NCBI GenBank assembly: GCA_027946555.1
Contig: JAPEVC010000048.1
Span: forward strand, 62,001 to 126,000
Source: Gnomoniopsis sp. IMI 355080
Taxonomy: Eukaryota > Ascomycota > Sordariomycetes > Diaporthales > Gnomoniaceae
Direction of reading: 5' to 3'
Length of the DNA stretch: 64,000 nucleotides
How positions within the stretch are numbered: the first letter of the stretch is position 1; each line of letters starts with the position of its first letter. Positions 10,709 through 23,022 of this stretch are shown here, one piece after another. Made by a program: the position numbers and the translations under genes. Below the pieces are notes generated by a model that was not told the DNA's origin, did no database searches, and saw only the letters and a program-made list of their open reading frames with translations.

Positions 10709-13473
10709 TTTGTGTGTCTGGGATCTTTCAAATCTTGGACGTCTCTACTGGCATTGTTGGTTGTTGAGCAAGTTTCGACATTCGCAGTATTGCTTCAGTG
10801 CAAAAGGAAGAACAACAAATTATTGGGAACGGGGGTTTTCCAAGAGACTAGCGGTAGGTGCAAACGGCACGGGTAAGGTAGGTAGGTAGGTATATATCTA
10901 AGATGTCGAGAATGACTGAGTCACGGACGGAGAGCAAAACATGTGGCTGAAAGATCAAGACTTGTTGCGTCGGGCAGCGAGAAGGATCACCAGGCTGCAT
11001 ATTCAAAAAATGGGTCCATGGTCCCTTAAGAAAGCAATCTGGGAAAGATCTGATGCAAGGAGACCGAGTATAGTGAGCGGTGTTGGGAGCGAGCTAAAAG
11101 GGAGATGCAAGGCCTGGCAAGGCAAGCAGCCCTGGCTCCGGCGCCCCAGAATCATGACATACAGATGTGTGCGATACTTACTGCAGTACACAACGCACAC
11201 AAGCGCCATCTTGCCCTGGAGACGGGCCCTCCGTCGATTGTGGGGGGAGCAGGGGTACATTTTGACATGGGACAGGATGGGTTGGGTAATAAATGGCATT
11301 TCCAGAAATGAGATTCTTCTTGAAACACCGCTGGCCGAGCAAAGGCGACCATACGCCATCCTTGAACAGGCAAGGCAAACCGACCCTAATAGAGGAACCA
11401 CTCCGGCGGTCCGGCAAAACAGCTTGAACTACATAATGCTCCACGGGCTAGCTACCTAGCTGGAGGTACAGAGGTACTATGTATACTTTACCTTTGGTCA
11501 CCCGGTCCGTCGGCAAGAAGAGAGAGCGAAAGCTACATTGCTTTACATCGTGGATCCATGGAGCAATGGGTGCTTTGAACTCGGTAGTCGAGTCGGTTGG
11601 CAGGGGTGAATAACCAACCTGGGTATGTATGCAGATCGTACCAGGCCAAGTGTGCAAATGGCTTCATCCGCTTGCCTACCGAGGTACCTAGTTCAGCCCC
11701 TCCAATACTGTACAGGTAGATCCATCATAGTCAAGGTCTCCAAATCCTACTGTAAAAGCCGATCTATGCGGATCTCAAGCCTCACCGTGTTCCATAGTCA
11801 TCTGCAAAGACAAGGCTGGGATCGCCCACGTCGGATTAGACGGAAATAGCTATTGAATTCTCGTCGGAAACAACAAACGAACAAGAAGAAAATAAAAACC
11901 TAACAAGGCCCGTGGTGAAGTTGATTCAAAATGTGCCTTGTGCCTGCGTGATTGACCGCTCTTGTTAGCAGACGTCGCTGCCGCAGTGGTCGTCGTCGGA
12001 TGATGATGATGATAGGCTTAGCCATGTCATCTATCCCGGGTTGTGTTGATGTTCTGGTATTGCACGGTGGTAATAATGGAGCGTTGGATCCCACATACGA
12101 TGTTATACTATTGTGTATTTAGGCAAGGGATCCCAGTGTACAAGATGCGTACCAACGAGTGTACATAGTACCTGTAAAAAGGCTGCCCTCCTCCTTCAAT
12201 TTTCCAGAATTGCATCCTCTGAAGCTTCGAACACGCTAATCCAGGTCAATGCCAAGACGCACACGGTGACGCGAACGATAACTTCGTCCGCCCTGCGAAT
12301 GTCCTTGAAGTCCACATCCGGCCTTGCACATCGTTGGCAGACTGTCACCGACTTTGTATGACTCGAACGAGTCACTGGCTGAACGCGAATGGCGTGTACG
12401 GATACTTCAGCTGCAACGAGAAATCACGAGACTCGCATGTTGGACCTGTAGTAATGTGCCAAGTTGGAATCGACGAGATCTCAGACAGGCAACAATGGTG
12501 GTTGCGGTGATGGATCCGCCCGAGCCAAATGGTTGGTTGACATTTGGCCGTTCTCAAAAAAATAAAGCCCATCGCCATCGTTTCGGTGCTGGAGTGGATC
12601 CCTCGCAGACCTTGCTGATCAGCAATTGATTCTGATGCGGCCCGTCCCCGATCTGGCTGCACAATGACGAAAAAGTCTGGGTGGATACTGAAGCGGTCTG
12701 TCAAGCTGTTGCATGGGTTACCTAGGTGTCCATTGAAGACGGTGTGGTCGCAGGTCCGCGTGCTCATCAAACTCGACATGGGCAGAAAATCAGAGACCTC
12801 GGCCTGTACGTGTCTAGTGTACCTAGGCAGGTATTAAGCTGTACGGGCGCAAGGTACCCCGGGTACCTACTGCGTAGATACCTGTTACTGCAACGCCTTA
12901 GGTAAGCACGTCTGTCCTTGGCCAAGCCGACGACATGCCATCTCAACCCTATTGATTTGGTCGTCTTTTGATCCACCAACAGCGTCAGCAAGGTCTTTGC
13001 CAGTTCCCAAGAGCAACCAATAGCATCGGTGATCCGATCAAGCGTCTTAGGAATTCCCGAATCTCTGGGTCGACCAGAGTGGATTTGACGCGCTTTCAGA
13101 ATTCAGATGCTACGTCTTTCTTCTTCGGAATCCGACCCTTTAATGGCAACTCCGAAATTCTACTTGAAACTAGTAACGTGTAATTGACTAGCCTGCAGAT
13201 CTATCACATCGAAATGACAGTCGACTCCAAAAAAAAGAAGGGTATCCTATGTCCAAAACAGTCCCTGCTGTCCGCGGAACAGTTCTATCAATGCCAGATG
13301 CAGTCTCAGACGCCCACGGCTGATTCCAACGACGATCCACGTCTTGGAAATGGAAGCGAAAATATGAATATCCATGATCCTGCACTTCACCTCGAAGTCT
13401 ATCAGATAACAGATGACGCTCGCGTAACTGGTGCGCAACCTGTCGCAGAAAGTTTGTAGTCCTCGGTTGACAA
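10709..13473. other. Intergenic stretch, no convincing gene
   Basis: About 2.8 kb between the GH18 start and the stop of the Zn2Cys6 regulator. It holds the GH18 promoter side. It contains a short TAGG tandem run (10875-10892) and several TACCTAGG-like stretches (near 11683 and 12819). The longest open frames, at 10941-11459 and on the opposite strand, overlap each other and have no protein-like features. Confidence 0.5.
10875..10892 (+). repeat. Short TAGG microsatellite
   Basis: A run of AGGT/TAGG tetranucleotide units followed by TATATAT, about 170-180 bp upstream of the GH18 start codon. It is too short to imply function. It is also part of the general enrichment of TAGGTA-like sequence in the intergenic DNA of this window. 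Confidence 0.7.
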
Positions 13474-15314
13474 TTACCTCGAACGCATCAATTGAGCTTG
13501 GAGAGTTGCGTCCAGCGCTTGCAAGTACCGGTCTGCAACTGATCATCAGCTTTTGCCTACGTGGATGTTTTTGGCCAGGGACTTACCGGCTATTTTCCAC
13601 CTTTTGGCGACTACCTCAATGCTTGTCCGAAGCAGACGCACCTTCCCTGAGTACTCTGAGTTCTGATATAAGGTGTCGCCAAGGACAATCAAGATCTTGG
13701 CCGCCAAAAACATGCTATGCGCAAGTGTCGGCACTAAAGGTGCCAGAAACGGCAGGTTTCCCGTTGAAGAGGCTATGAGTTGGGCGCTATGACAGACCGA
13801 TTCAACAACGTGGATCGTGCTCTGAACGTTTTTCAGATCGAAGGCCATTTGGGCTGTCCTCCCGATTCCGAAAGAGGGCCAATTGAGCTTGAGCATGGCG
13901 CTATATCCTGTTCAGCAGGTTACCCTTGGGTTTCGCTTCTCAAATTGGCTCGTTTCTTACGTGTATGAGAGACTCAAAGCAGCAAACCGGCTTCCGTCTT
14001 TCCATGGTGTTGACACGATATGGCGAGCATGTTCCACAATTGCAGTGTGCAACGTCTCCCGGGCAAGGGGCGGTGAATGGCCCCCTGATGACTCTTCCAA
14101 TACTTGAGACAGCAAGGATGCCGACTTTGCCTCTGGAAATACTGTTGTCTCGATTCTATCGTCCCCTTGGTCTGCGAATCGAAGAGCTTCACTCTGGATG
14201 GACCCGCCATATGGTGTACTCTGCGGGACCTGTAGGAAAGGATCGAAGGTTTCTGGAAATGGTACGGAAAAATCGACAAGGGGGACAACTCGTGGGTAAC
14301 CGATCTCTTCGCATTGAAGAGCACTTTTCTCCAAGATCAGTCCGAGGTCAAAGAGTTGCAATCCGGCGGGAACACTTACTTTTCTAAAAATACCATGGAC
14401 CACCACAGAATCGAGCACAACTTCAATTCTCTCGCCCGGCCAAGCCACTGGTCCTGTCCCCAAAATGATTCTTCGAACCATCCAAATGCTCGGACAATGG
14501 TGCTACATGCCCCTAATGTTAAGTACGCCTGCTGGGGCATAAGGTGGCCCAGCTCGTATAGGCAAATCAAAAGATTTGCCTGCAGTACGGATATCGACAG
14601 TGGTGCGTTGGCCGCAACAATACCACACAACGTCTTGACGGAATGATATGTGCTGTTCTGCATCGACAAAATCTGGCCCTCACTAGGCGGTCGAACGATC
14701 AAATGCATACAAAGGGCAAGCATTCCAATTTCGGCGGAAGGCTTAGCCCACATTGTGCCCAACCGGTCTTCGAACCTTGTTCGTTCAACGACGGTGAACC
14801 ACGTGTTAATTGTGCCGAAATAATGACACACAATGCTCTCGATTGCCATCCTATCACCTATGGTCTGTGATAGTGACCTAAATAAAAAGGAATGTACATC
14901 GTCGGTTGTCTCTAGTGGTACAAAAAGCGCTGGGCTGATCGCAGGGTTTGCAGAGCCGAGCGGGGCCCCTAGAAACGGGCTGACGGTGTAAGTGCCCTGG
15001 ACATTGTTGCCACTCGGACTGTCAAAACCTGTCTGACCCGATGCTGCTGATGGTCGAGAGAGGGTCGAGTCGTCTTCATGTTGGCAAAACTCGAGAGAGC
15101 TGCGGATCATCGTTCAGCTGCTTGTCAGTGGATTCGCTTGGGTTACAGACCAAACTCACTAGGTGCATCGCCCACAGGACGGAAGCTTCTTGTCGCACTT
15201 CTTCTTTTTCCTCCTGCAATTCAGACATACTCTGGACGATTTTGCTCCGCCATCTGAGGATGGAGACGGTGGATCCGACGCCGGCAATAGCAGCGAAGCG
15301 CCCGAACTTTGCAT
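13474..15314 (-). CDS. Zn2Cys6 transcription factor with fungal-specific regulatory domain
   Basis: Five exons that I joined from three frames: 15314-15160, 15099-14380, 14323-13961, 13900-13587 and 13532-13474. The total is 536 residues and every phase closes. The first two exons together create a complete zinc binuclear cluster, C30-x2-C33-x6-C40-x6-C47-x2-C50-x6-C57. The sixth Cys comes from exon 2, which fixes the acceptor at CCGCAG. Residues 34-39 are all Arg/Lys, as expected for DNA contact. The middle exons match the fungal transcription factor domain in style (AIESIVCHYFGTINTWF, TFVD-like helices, FPEAKSASLLSQVLE). The C-terminus ends with the helix RWKIADRYLQALDATL. The target pathway cannot be told from sequence. 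Neighbours (GH18 and BTA1) do not form an obvious cluster. Exon 3's acceptor (GAGAAAAG) is atypical and is the weakest junction. Confidence 0.85.
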
Positions 15315-18300
15315 CTTGAAGGGAATCCGTGTAGCGCGAAATTGGCTGGTTCGGAAAGAATGAACGAAAGACTAAGAATACCGACCCCAAACACCAGGTT
15401 TGTGACCTACTGTCTTTGACATCTATTTTATCATCACATCTTGGAGGCCAACATCGGCGGTTGATATAAGTATATGGCCCTGACCCAACACCCTGGTCGT
15501 TTTGGTGCAAGCTTTCAGACCCATGAGATGATGACAGCCTGTTGGGTCCTTCACTGCATACTGCTGCAGGAATCGAAGGGCGCTACAGATTTGCTCAGCC
15601 CACGGGACGACTAAATCTGCAAGATGTCATCCCCATTTCGATCACAACTCAAGGACGTAGAACAGTGTGTCTCGTCCATCATGGGATTCGCACATTAAGC
15701 GAATAAGAACAAGGTACTATTTTAAGAGCCAACACTGAATAGAAGAGTGTTTGGGGAAGATCAGCCACAGTCCCGAGTCTAAGATCTGAGATGTAAGGAC
15801 CTAAGCATCATTGTTCCTACACCATCTAGACAGGCTGGACAGGGCTGAAGCGTCTTCCGCTAGCGCAGTCGTTTCGGTGGTAAGTCCTGACTGGGGAGGG
15901 GACGAAAGACCAGATCTGGAAGGCCTACCGGAGAATTTCGAAGAACTGATTAGCCCATAGGAACCATAGGAAGCGCTGTGATTCGTTGTATAACGACTGC
16001 CGACACATCTATGTGGTCACGGCTGTTTGGATCACCCATGCAGACACCACCGCGCGGAGCTGTTGTATTGCATGCCGCTACTGTCGATACAGCTTCTGGT
16101 TTGACCGAACAAAAAGAAAAAGCGAAGATATCTGACGTTAACGTCGAGTCCTGCCTCACAGCATGTTCCCCAGATAGACAGGGTTCATGGCATCAACTGG
16201 TGCTGCGGACGACAACATGCCCCATGTCGTGCAGCGGTGTCGGCCGGACTGCAGGCCCCGAAGCCCTATGGGGCTTTGTTGGATCTGGCGCAAGCCACGG
16301 AGACCTGTTTGAATAGGCGCGAAGCTGAGCCCCCCAACGCGCTTCTGGGAACCTCACATGAAGGGATTGTGTCAAATGTATCACAGCCACGCCAACACTG
16401 CCAAATCCACCTCGCAGTTCCTCCAGGTTACCTCAAAAGGGCCAAACCGAGAAGTGATCACGACGGCCTCTCTTTAATGCTCATTAGCATCCTCAGATGC
16501 CGCTGGAGGCTTCGTGTCCACACATGTGATTGAAGACCCCTCCGTACGTCTCACGTCAGCATCTCCATCACTGCACGTCCGAGGTGGCTAGCCAACTATA
16601 TCCTGTGTTTACAAGAAGTCGCAGGCATTCCCCGGCGAAGATTTAGTGCAGACTCATGGGGACTGATTCATCGTATGACACAGCGCAAATGCAGTGTTAT
16701 CCCTCATGGAATGGCAGCAGCTGGAATCAAAGCACTACAGCCCTAAGTAGTATCTCACCTCACGGCGACACAAAACAGCAGACTACTCTCCCAGAATAAA
16801 ATTCTTGTCAATCAACAGCAGTACGAAGTAATGATCAGATCCATACTGACCTTCATGCCAACAGGCAATCCGGACACTCCGATCGTATCCTTGCCGAGTC
16901 AACCTGCCGATTTTGCTGACGGCCCCGGCCATATCTGCGCGCAAGGTGAGAAAGATGGTGTGGGACTCTGCAGTCTGCATGCGTTCTGGCACTTGGCACC
17001 GGAGGCCGCCATCATCCTGCAGCCTGGCTGCTGCCCGCAGCAGCTTATAGTATGCACCAGATCGTTTATTCGACCAATCGCGTACATTAAAGAAGTTGCG
17101 ACCATTATGACCTAGCCCGATGTACCTGCATCTCTTGCAACGTTGGGCCTCACGTCGGGACACATCAACAATGGGTCCCAGCATCGTGCAAGTGAATTTT
17201 TGAGATTTAAACTCGCGTGGCTGTGTGCGTCACGATCTGTTTGCCTCGGGACCCAGTTGACCGATGGGCAATCATCGTCATCAGTTCAGCCTTCCAATCC
17301 GGTGCTACTGCATCCCGGTTTGCCGGTGCCAGTGTCACGCTGATGGTGGACGGTCTTGGGTGTCACGACGTCACGTTGCTCGCACAGGGCTGAACACACT
17401 TCTTTTCTTAGTTGTTTCATATCCTCCATTTGTCTACGTGATATGGGCTGGATCTTTTGTGACATCCCTGACATTGTGTTCTTTTCTGGGAACTTTATTA
17501 CACACCATGTGTAATCTCGGCCGAGTCGACTACCAGGATTTGCCAGAGCCGTGGAACCGAGGACCCGGTAAGAACATGCATGCAATATTCTTCAACTCTT
17601 GTGACAGAGTTCCATGGCCTTAGCGACTGCTAGGCTTGATCAAGCCTATGTGACACGCTGCTTGTCTGGTCAAGTCGGGCCATTGACCAGGTGTACACGT
17701 AGGACATGTCAGAGGGCTAAAATTACATTAGGGGAAGCTAATTTCTTGCTAATTATATGAACTTACAGTCTCTTCATTAGTTCCAGTCGTGTTGTACCAG
17801 AGAGATAGCAAGCTGGCTGTACGAATTTGGTACGTAGGCGTACTGAAAGCACGCTTCTTACCTAGGTAAGTAAATCAATCGACAATTTATTATTTATAGA
17901 AAAAACGTTCAGATTGCAGAAAAACCGCAGATCATGCTGGTGTCAGTACCAAGGGTATGAGAGACCGTGTCGCCTCCCTCCCTTTCATTACGTTGCATAC
18001 TAGATCGAGCATTATTAGGGTCAAACAATTTCTTCACGTTGCAGTCAATGCGATTAAGGCTGAGAATTGAAGGCATATCGTGGTCAGAAAAATTTAACGA
18101 AAGATTGTTGATTAGGATATCACGAAATACAATCCAAAACGACCGACTGGGTCAAGAAAAAGACAGATGAGCTATCCAAGATGGATATCTTGGACACGCC
18201 GTACCAACAATATCATGCATGTCGGATAGAAATACATGACATCCTTCGACAAAGCCAAAAGAGTGTTCAACTCAACCAAATTTAAAGAAAATAAAAATCC

Positions 18301-18320
18301 CAGATACGTCTCAGTCCCCG
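15315..18320. other. Intergenic stretch, no convincing gene
   Basis: About 3 kb between the Zn2Cys6 start and the BTA1 stop. An ATG-initiated minus-strand frame at 16783-17184 (133 codons) has no recognisable domain and no supporting splice sites. The end nearest BTA1 (17700-18320) is AT-richer and includes a perfect 14-bp palindrome at 17857-17870. No transposon ORF or terminal repeat was identified. Confidence 0.5.
17857..17870. repeat. 14-bp palindrome containing TACCTAGGTA
   Basis: The sequence CTTACCTAGGTAAG is a perfect inverted repeat. Its 10-bp core TACCTAGGTA occurs exactly at three other intergenic sites in this window (27306, 45771, 55987). Function is unknown; a binding site for a dimeric protein or a mutation-driven motif are both possible. 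Confidence 0.8.
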
Positions 18321-20961
18321 TCAAATCACCAAGCTGTCCATCTCGGATCCAATGCCACCCTCCAGATCTGGCGTTGGGGGTGGGATGCCGCCCGTCTTCG
18401 TGAGCACCCAACAACTTGCGTACATATTCACGCGGTCAATGCATTTCTCCTCCGTCCTTTGTCCATGATGCTTCGCCATGAAGCCCCATCGCTCAAATTC
18501 CTTGATATACCACGGCGTCAGCGCGCTGCTCCTCAACATCACACGTCCGCCCATCTTGAGCGCCCGATTCAGCTTGCGGATTTGCGCAGCCGCGGCGTCC
18601 GATGACGGGTCGAACCAGTCCATGCTATCCATCACTACGGCGACGGTCAGCGTGCCGGGCGAAATGCGTGCAATCACCTCGTCAATTTCGTCCGTGTGGA
18701 TGCGGAGGCCGTCAAAGGCGCCCGGCCGCGAGAGGCGGCTATGCGCTTGCGGGGATAGGTACTCTGGGTGGCACTTGCGCGAGAACTGGCCCGCAAGGCA
18801 GACGTGGTAGTAAGGATTGTCGGCGGCGATATGGGTGTTCTCGGCGATCGGATCGAGTGTGTTGACCATGTACTCCCAGACGGCCTGCGAGCGGGTGGCC
18901 TTCCTGTTCTTGGTGGCACACGATGCTGCATGGTCTGCCTCGATCATGGCGAGCTGGTTCTTTGGTACGCCGAGCGCGCTCCAGAGGAAGGCCTCTTGGG
19001 ATACGACGAGCCGGTTCACGAGGGCGGACATGAGCGCGGGCCGGATGGACCTGCGCCAGACCTCGCGCTGCTCATTCAAGGTCTTGGCTTCCAGGATAGC
19101 ACTCACCGAGCGCTGCAGACCAAAGATTCGCACAATCCATCGCATGACCCGAATTGCATGCTTCGAGCCGCCAGTGTCGTAAAGACCACGGCCGCGGCGC
19201 GAGGTGAAGATATGCACGTTACTGAGCCAGTACTGGAATGCGCGAGAGGACAGGTGTGGTGAAAGCTTGGAGATGAGGAGCTGACGAAATTCGGGATGCT
19301 TTCCATCGCCAAAGATTTTCCAGAAGTCCTCGTAGGGCAGAGCGTTGTATGCAGCGACCTTGAGCTCGAGCAGGTGGCACTGCGTCGGGTTCAGATCGAC
19401 AGCGTGGACACGGGCCGGGCTCTGCATTACGTAGGACAGAATGTTGTCACCGGCGCTGCAGATTGCGAGAACGACATCGTCGGACCTGAGGTTGAGGATG
19501 CGGGCGTCAACGCGTGAATCTTCCCAGGTGAAGGCGTAGATGTATTCGTCGTTGAACTGGGTGTGCTTCTGGAGCCGCTCATCATAGTAGATGCGCCAGT
19601 GGTGGTTCTGGTAAAAGAAAGCAGGCAGAGGCAGATTCGAAGCCAGGTTGGCAACCGCCGCGTCGAACGCTTTGGAGCGAATCTCGGGGGCGGCCCTCTG
19701 AACTGCGCGGGTGAGGGCGTTTGGAGCGTTGGCCGGCAGGAGGTAGGGCGACTCTGTGACGAGTGCGTCCACATACTCCACAATCTCTTGGGGAAGACTG
19801 GAAGAGGCGAAAGGCTTCTTGTGGCATCCCAGCCAGATATAGTAGGGGATTGCTCCCAGCATATTGTTCCGTGCATTTGCGTTCAGAACAGTACCGAAGC
19901 GGTACTCAAGATAGTCACGACGACTAGGCTCAAGACCGACCCGGTCAATATCGAACCATGCGCGCCAGAAAGTGCGGCCCAGGAAGTTGACGTGACGGTC
20001 GACGAGGCCGCCAGTGTAGTTTCGGAAGCTGACATCCACCTTGGACTGTACGTAGAAGTCTACCACTCCCATTATGCCGTTGGGCGAGAGAAGCGAGGTC
20101 AGGGAGTCAATGACCGAGTAGTAATCCGGCTAGGCAAGAGAATTAGTCACTTGATTCCATCATCGTGGCCGGCATGCATCATTTCACGTACAATCATGGA
20201 CAGACTGTAAGACATGGTAATGAGATCAGCACCGCCGTGTTCGGGGCGCTTCTCAGAGAAGTAGCTAGTAGGAGTGCGGACTGGCGTCCGGGGTCCTTGA
20301 AGATTATTTTCATAGTCCTCGAGCTTGAACTTCCTCGCATCCTCGCAGATGACCTTGACATTGTTCCAGCCAAGTCTAGAAAAGCGCTTACGAGCCACCT
20401 CGCATAGTGAAGGCGAAAAGTCGACCAGATAGACTGCAGAGAAGAACTCGGGCACGTCAACGAACTGGGCCATGGCTTCGATGTTGAAACCCGTGCCGCC
20501 ACCCACCTATACATATGGGATTAGCCGGGAGACAATTGGGAAGGAAGTGGATCAATTTATCGCACATCAACCCAGACCCTCTTGGTCCTCTTTCCTTTTC
20601 TCATATCAGTCTTCTCAGCGTGAGCTTCGAGCTGGGCTGCTACTAGCGACAGCATATCCTCACGACCCTTTAGAAGGGCGCGTCTTGTGCTATCATAGAT
20701 GCCCGCCTGGGTCTTGTAGAACGACTCCAGAGCATCCTGCTGGGTGCCCTTGCCATCGCCTTCGTGAGGCTTCAGGAAGCAGGAGTAGGCAAATAGAAGC
20801 AGAGACTTTGCGAGACTCGGGGTCCCATTATCGTCGTCGGCGTTGGTACTTCCAAACACTCTAGACAAGCCAATTGCAAAGCAAAACACACCAGCAATGC
20901 CAGCAAAAACAATTTTCGAATCCACGTCAGGGGGTAGTAGGTTACCACCAAGAGAAGCCAT
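18321..20961 (-). CDS. BTA1: Betaine lipid synthase (DGTS synthesis)
   Basis: Three exons: 20961-20566, 20506-20192 and 20129-18321, with introns of 59 and 62 nt, giving 839 residues. The enzyme makes diacylglyceryl-N,N,N-trimethylhomoserine, a phosphorus-free membrane lipid. One half transfers a 3-amino-3-carboxypropyl group from S-adenosylmethionine to diacylglycerol; the other half methylates the amine three times. The N-terminus has a hydrophobic segment (IVFAGIAGVFCFAIGL). A SAM-binding motif VDVGGGTGFN is restored exactly at the first splice junction (residues 131-140). The C-terminal half matches the DUF3419/BtaA type, with a second SAM site CSAGDNIL (461-468) and DLNP (482-485). In fungi this gene is known to be induced by phosphate starvation. 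I looked for CACGTG upstream and did not see it within about 230 bp. Confidence 0.92.
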
Positions 20962-23022
20962 GGTACTCTCTCATTATAGGCTCGCGAGGAGAGGCGTTGA
21001 AGCGAAACGAGCAGCGTTGAGGCAGAGAAAGTCAATGGGTTGCGGAACAAGAATGGCAAAAGCAAAGAATGAGCCATGAGTCTCAACAAAATATAAATAC
21101 CACCTACCTCGTCTCTTACCTTGGGATCCTGACTGAAATGGGCATGTGGTCGTGAGGACGGACCAACGATACGCTTTCCATCGTGCAGCGTGCTGCACAT
21201 CATGGCCGTCGTCGACACGAAAGCGAGGACCCTGAACGCTGCCACCCCCACATTTCTGCAGCTCATCAACCCCGCGGTTGCATTAGAGAGGGCAGAGACC
21301 TGAGAACGACCCGGAATTTGACTAGCTGTGGGCCCTACTGACCAATCAGCCTCATGCACTGGAGCCATGTGTTTGAGCCATTTGCGAAATTGACCTCCTC
21401 CGTGGGCCATGGCTACCTAAGGAGTCGACCATGCCGATTCTGCGAAACATGCGTTGTATTGCAGTTGTGAAGCCTTGGCGACGTTGGAAGCTGAGGCTAT
21501 CCCGGGCGAGAACGAGCTTATTCGAAGGCGCGGGATCAATACAGACAGCCTCTGATTTAATTTGAAGGTTTGTCTCGCACATCTGTGGAAAACGGGGGAA
21601 GTGTGTGCGTCTGCCAGTATTGGACAAGGCTGGCGGGCAAGGCTGGCGGTGAAGCCACCAAATGCAGTCAATGGCAAGCTCGCACTGCTCGGTTATGCGG
21701 AGCGGCTCGGGGAGATAGCTCCCATGCACCATTACGTTTATGATGAAAGAATACTACTGTGTATGTTCTCTAGTTGTGATATTAATCGAATCGCCGCTCC
21801 ACTCCTTGTTATTGCGAGACGAAACAGCTGTCTCCTCCATTTACATGTCGACTCATTGCTCTTTTAGGAAGCCTGCTGGTCTCGTGGGTGGGTCTCGTCC
21901 CGTGTCTCCAATCATGGCACAGGCTCAACGCACATGTTAGTCAAGCACACTCAGAGGCATTGGTCAGGAGCTTGCGGCTTGCCGTGGTCCTCAATGCATT
22001 GCAATGCTTTTGGGACGGCATTACCTTAGTTTATTGCTGTTGATCGACCTTCTGGAATGTACTTGTACAAGCTCTGGTTACGTCCTTGTACGCCAATGGT
22101 GGATTTGCAGCAAATATGACAGGTGCCCTTATTTTCCCAAGACTTTCGACGCAACAAGCCGTGTGGTCCGTTATTCCAGTCTTTCATGAAAATCATCGCA
22201 GCCTCATACAGCTTTACCAGAGGAGGCTTAAGAAGGTTGGGAGGAACGAATACAGAGTGAATGTGATTTCCAAACGACGCTTGACGTAAAAGACCATTAA
22301 CCCTGGCTAATGACCTGTGGTGAAGTTCTTCCTTTCTTTCCATACGATATCTCTTTTACGTTGAGAGGATTTGTAGAGATACCCCAGAGGGTGGGATGTA
22401 CGTATGAGCAGTGCGCAGTGTGAGAAGCTCTCACAGACAATGCTTACAATTGTCTTGGACCAATTTTATTAGATACAATAAAGTTTCGGGGTCTGAAAGC
22501 CTACACATGTGTTTGATCCAATTGATCAATATTATATCAATTCATAAGTGCAGCACATGACAGAAAACTTCAGCCTTGCAACGCTACTCACTTTGGCTGG
22601 CTCGAGAGACAAACCCCTGGCAATCGTGATGTCTAATAGTAGGAATGAATGTAGTCGTGTACTATGTGAGACACGCTCTTTGCTTTGGAGAAATTGGGGT
22701 ACCTTTCTTCAAGGTTAGTCAGCGTGTCCACCCAATCCGCATGCCGTATCCCCGACCCGCTTGTGTTGCCTCGACCCCAACCGGAGGCGTAGGCATAACT
22801 ACATCCCATCCGGAGCTGCTTGAATATCCACACCACGCGACGCGCAGCTGTATCCAAGACCATCAACGCCTCACCGGGTCATCATCAGCTCGACATCCTG
22901 CGCAGGCACGGCTGCCGTCTCATCACTCAGCCTACAAGTTTACGGTCCTGGCCAGCAGAGCGGACAAGCGCACTGTCTGCCTCCTGTCCTGAATTTGCCT
23001 TGCCAACGTCAATACGCCCAAC
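20962..23022. other. Divergent intergenic region between BTA1 and NGG1
   Basis: About 2 kb containing two promoters. On the BTA1 side an AT-rich TATTTATATTTT-like stretch (revcomp of about 21088-21101) lies roughly 130 bp before the start codon. Open frames at 20772-21410 and 22026-22343 are shadows or random and lack domains. Nothing else was seen. Confidence 0.45.

Noticed and set aside
15076..15510. 144-codon frame read as the N-terminus of the regulator
   Set aside because: It is out of frame with the zinc cluster; the correct start is the ATG at 15314 in another frame, which yields all six cysteines after splicing.
16783..17184. 133-codon ATG frame with an early CKRC motif, considered as a zinc cluster
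   Set aside because: Only two cysteines are spaced suitably; the remaining four of a Zn2Cys6 cluster are absent.
20772..21410. 212-codon minus-strand frame upstream of BTA1
   Set aside because: It overlaps the first BTA1 exon in another frame and shows no family pattern.
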